Shown here in pieces: positions 23,626 to 24,138 of a stretch of DNA of 24,138 bases. The DNA comes from an uncultured Acetatifactor sp. (GTDB lineage: Bacteria; Bacillota; Clostridia; Lachnospirales; Lachnospiraceae). Both the position numbers and the translations under genes were made by a program. The notes beneath the pieces were generated by a model. That model worked only from the letters and a program-made list of their open reading frames with translations, made no database searches and was not told the origin of the DNA. The DNA lies in contig CAKSAM010000036.1 of the NCBI GenBank assembly GCA_934436245.1, positions 1 through 24,138 of the forward strand, read 5' to 3'. The number at the start of each line of letters is the position of its first letter. Position 1 is the first letter of the stretch.

Positions 23626-24138
23626 GGCGTAATCATCAAATTTAGTCAATTAAGCCCCGGTAGTTTACGATACGTGGGGCGTAATCATTAAATTTAGTCA
23701 ATTAAGCCCCGGTAGTCTTACGATATGCGGGGCGTAATCATCAAATTTAGTCAATTAAGCCCCGGTAGTTTACGATACGTGGGGCGTAATCATTAAATTA
23801 AGTCAATTAAGCCCCGGCAGTTTACGATACGCAGGGCGTAATCATCAAATTAAGTCAATTAAGCCCCGGTAGTTTACGATACGTGGGGCGTAATCATTAA
23901 ATTTAGTCAATTAAGCCCCGGTAGTCTTACGATATGCGGGGCGTAATCATCAAATTTAGTCAATTAAGCCCCGGTAGTTTACGATACGTGGGGCGTAATC
24001 ATTAAATTAAGTCAATTAAGCCCCGGCAGTTTACGATACGCAGGGCGTAATCATCAAATTAAGTCAATTAAGCCCCGGTAGTTTACGATACGTGGGGCGT
24101 AATCATTAAATTTAGTCAATTAAGCCCCGGTAGTCTTA
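23624..24138. repeat. Tandem array of 52/53-bp hairpin units with 209-bp higher-order repeat
   Basis: Ten units start at 23624, 23676, 23729, 23781, 23833, 23885, 23938, 23990, 24042 and 24094; the last is cut by the window end. Each begins GGGGCGTAAT (AGGGC in two units), has a 15-base middle, then ATTAAGCCCC, giving a 10-bp stem with one mismatch, and ends with a 17-18-base linker (GGTAGTTTACGATACGT or variants). Four unit types repeat in fixed order, so units 2-5 and 6-9 are identical 209-bp blocks, and unit 10 starts a third. Base 14 alternates C/T from unit to unit. No open frame, spacer diversity or gene cassette is present. The structure is certain; the function is unknown. Confidence 0.95.

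Noticed and set aside
23626..23636. Cloning-vector (pUC/lacZ-alpha) contamination
   Set aside because: GGCGTAATCAT matches the vector polylinker flank for only 11 bases, and the following bases diverge; it is a chance match.
23624..24138. CRISPR array
   Set aside because: The whole 52/53-bp unit is conserved, including the linker; there are no unique spacers and no cas genes.
23624..24138. Integron attC or plasmid iteron array
   Set aside because: No cassettes, integrase or replication initiator gene is visible, and the units touch directly with no insert between them.

Overview
The window looks like chromosomal DNA of a gut-type Clostridia, most likely Lachnospiraceae-like. The reasons are moderate GC, strong AGGAGG-type ribosome sites, lipoprotein binding proteins with Ala/Ser/Thr-rich linkers, a tRNA without encoded CCA, and an archaeal/fungal-type aspartate-semialdehyde dehydrogenase. 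No integrase, transposase or phage gene is visible. The taxonomic call is inferred from protein and signal style; no search was run.

Layout. 1-297: no gene, but a nested inverted-repeat element (65-222) and a likely promoter. 298-4809 (+): a DUF1015 protein, glycogen branching enzyme GlgB and an MscS-type channel. 4903-9906 (+): a complete BMP-type (nucleoside-like) ABC importer, with binding lipoprotein, double-NBD ATPase and two permeases; a hairpin and a ~98-bp palindrome separate the binding protein from the ATPase. 9914-10060: a bidirectional terminator, tRNA-Thr(CGT) on the minus strand and its promoter. 10167-11754 (-): an SsuBC/TauBC-like ATPase-permease pair without a binding protein. 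11987-20379 (+): argH, asd, an EAL protein with a broken GGDEF domain, a P-loop ATPase with a winged-helix-like C-terminal half, topoisomerase III and a left-handed beta-helix acyltransferase-like protein, all with gaps of 65 bp or less and so probably one transcript. 20565-23485 (+): a second ABC importer of the TrpX-like (PF04392) type, with its own promoter, an intercistronic hairpin and a terminator. 23525-24138: no gene; a nested palindromic element runs directly into a tandem array of 52/53-bp hairpin-forming units that continues past the window.

The genes are mostly housekeeping and transport: carbohydrate storage, osmotic release, arginine and aspartate-family amino-acid synthesis, and three ABC systems. 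The unusual content is in the noncoding DNA. The terminal array has a higher-order structure: monomers of 52/53 bp, alternating as dimers, in a 209-bp four-unit repeat present in two identical copies with a third begun. The palindromic element fused to its first unit is related to the one near the left end of the window, in the opposite orientation.
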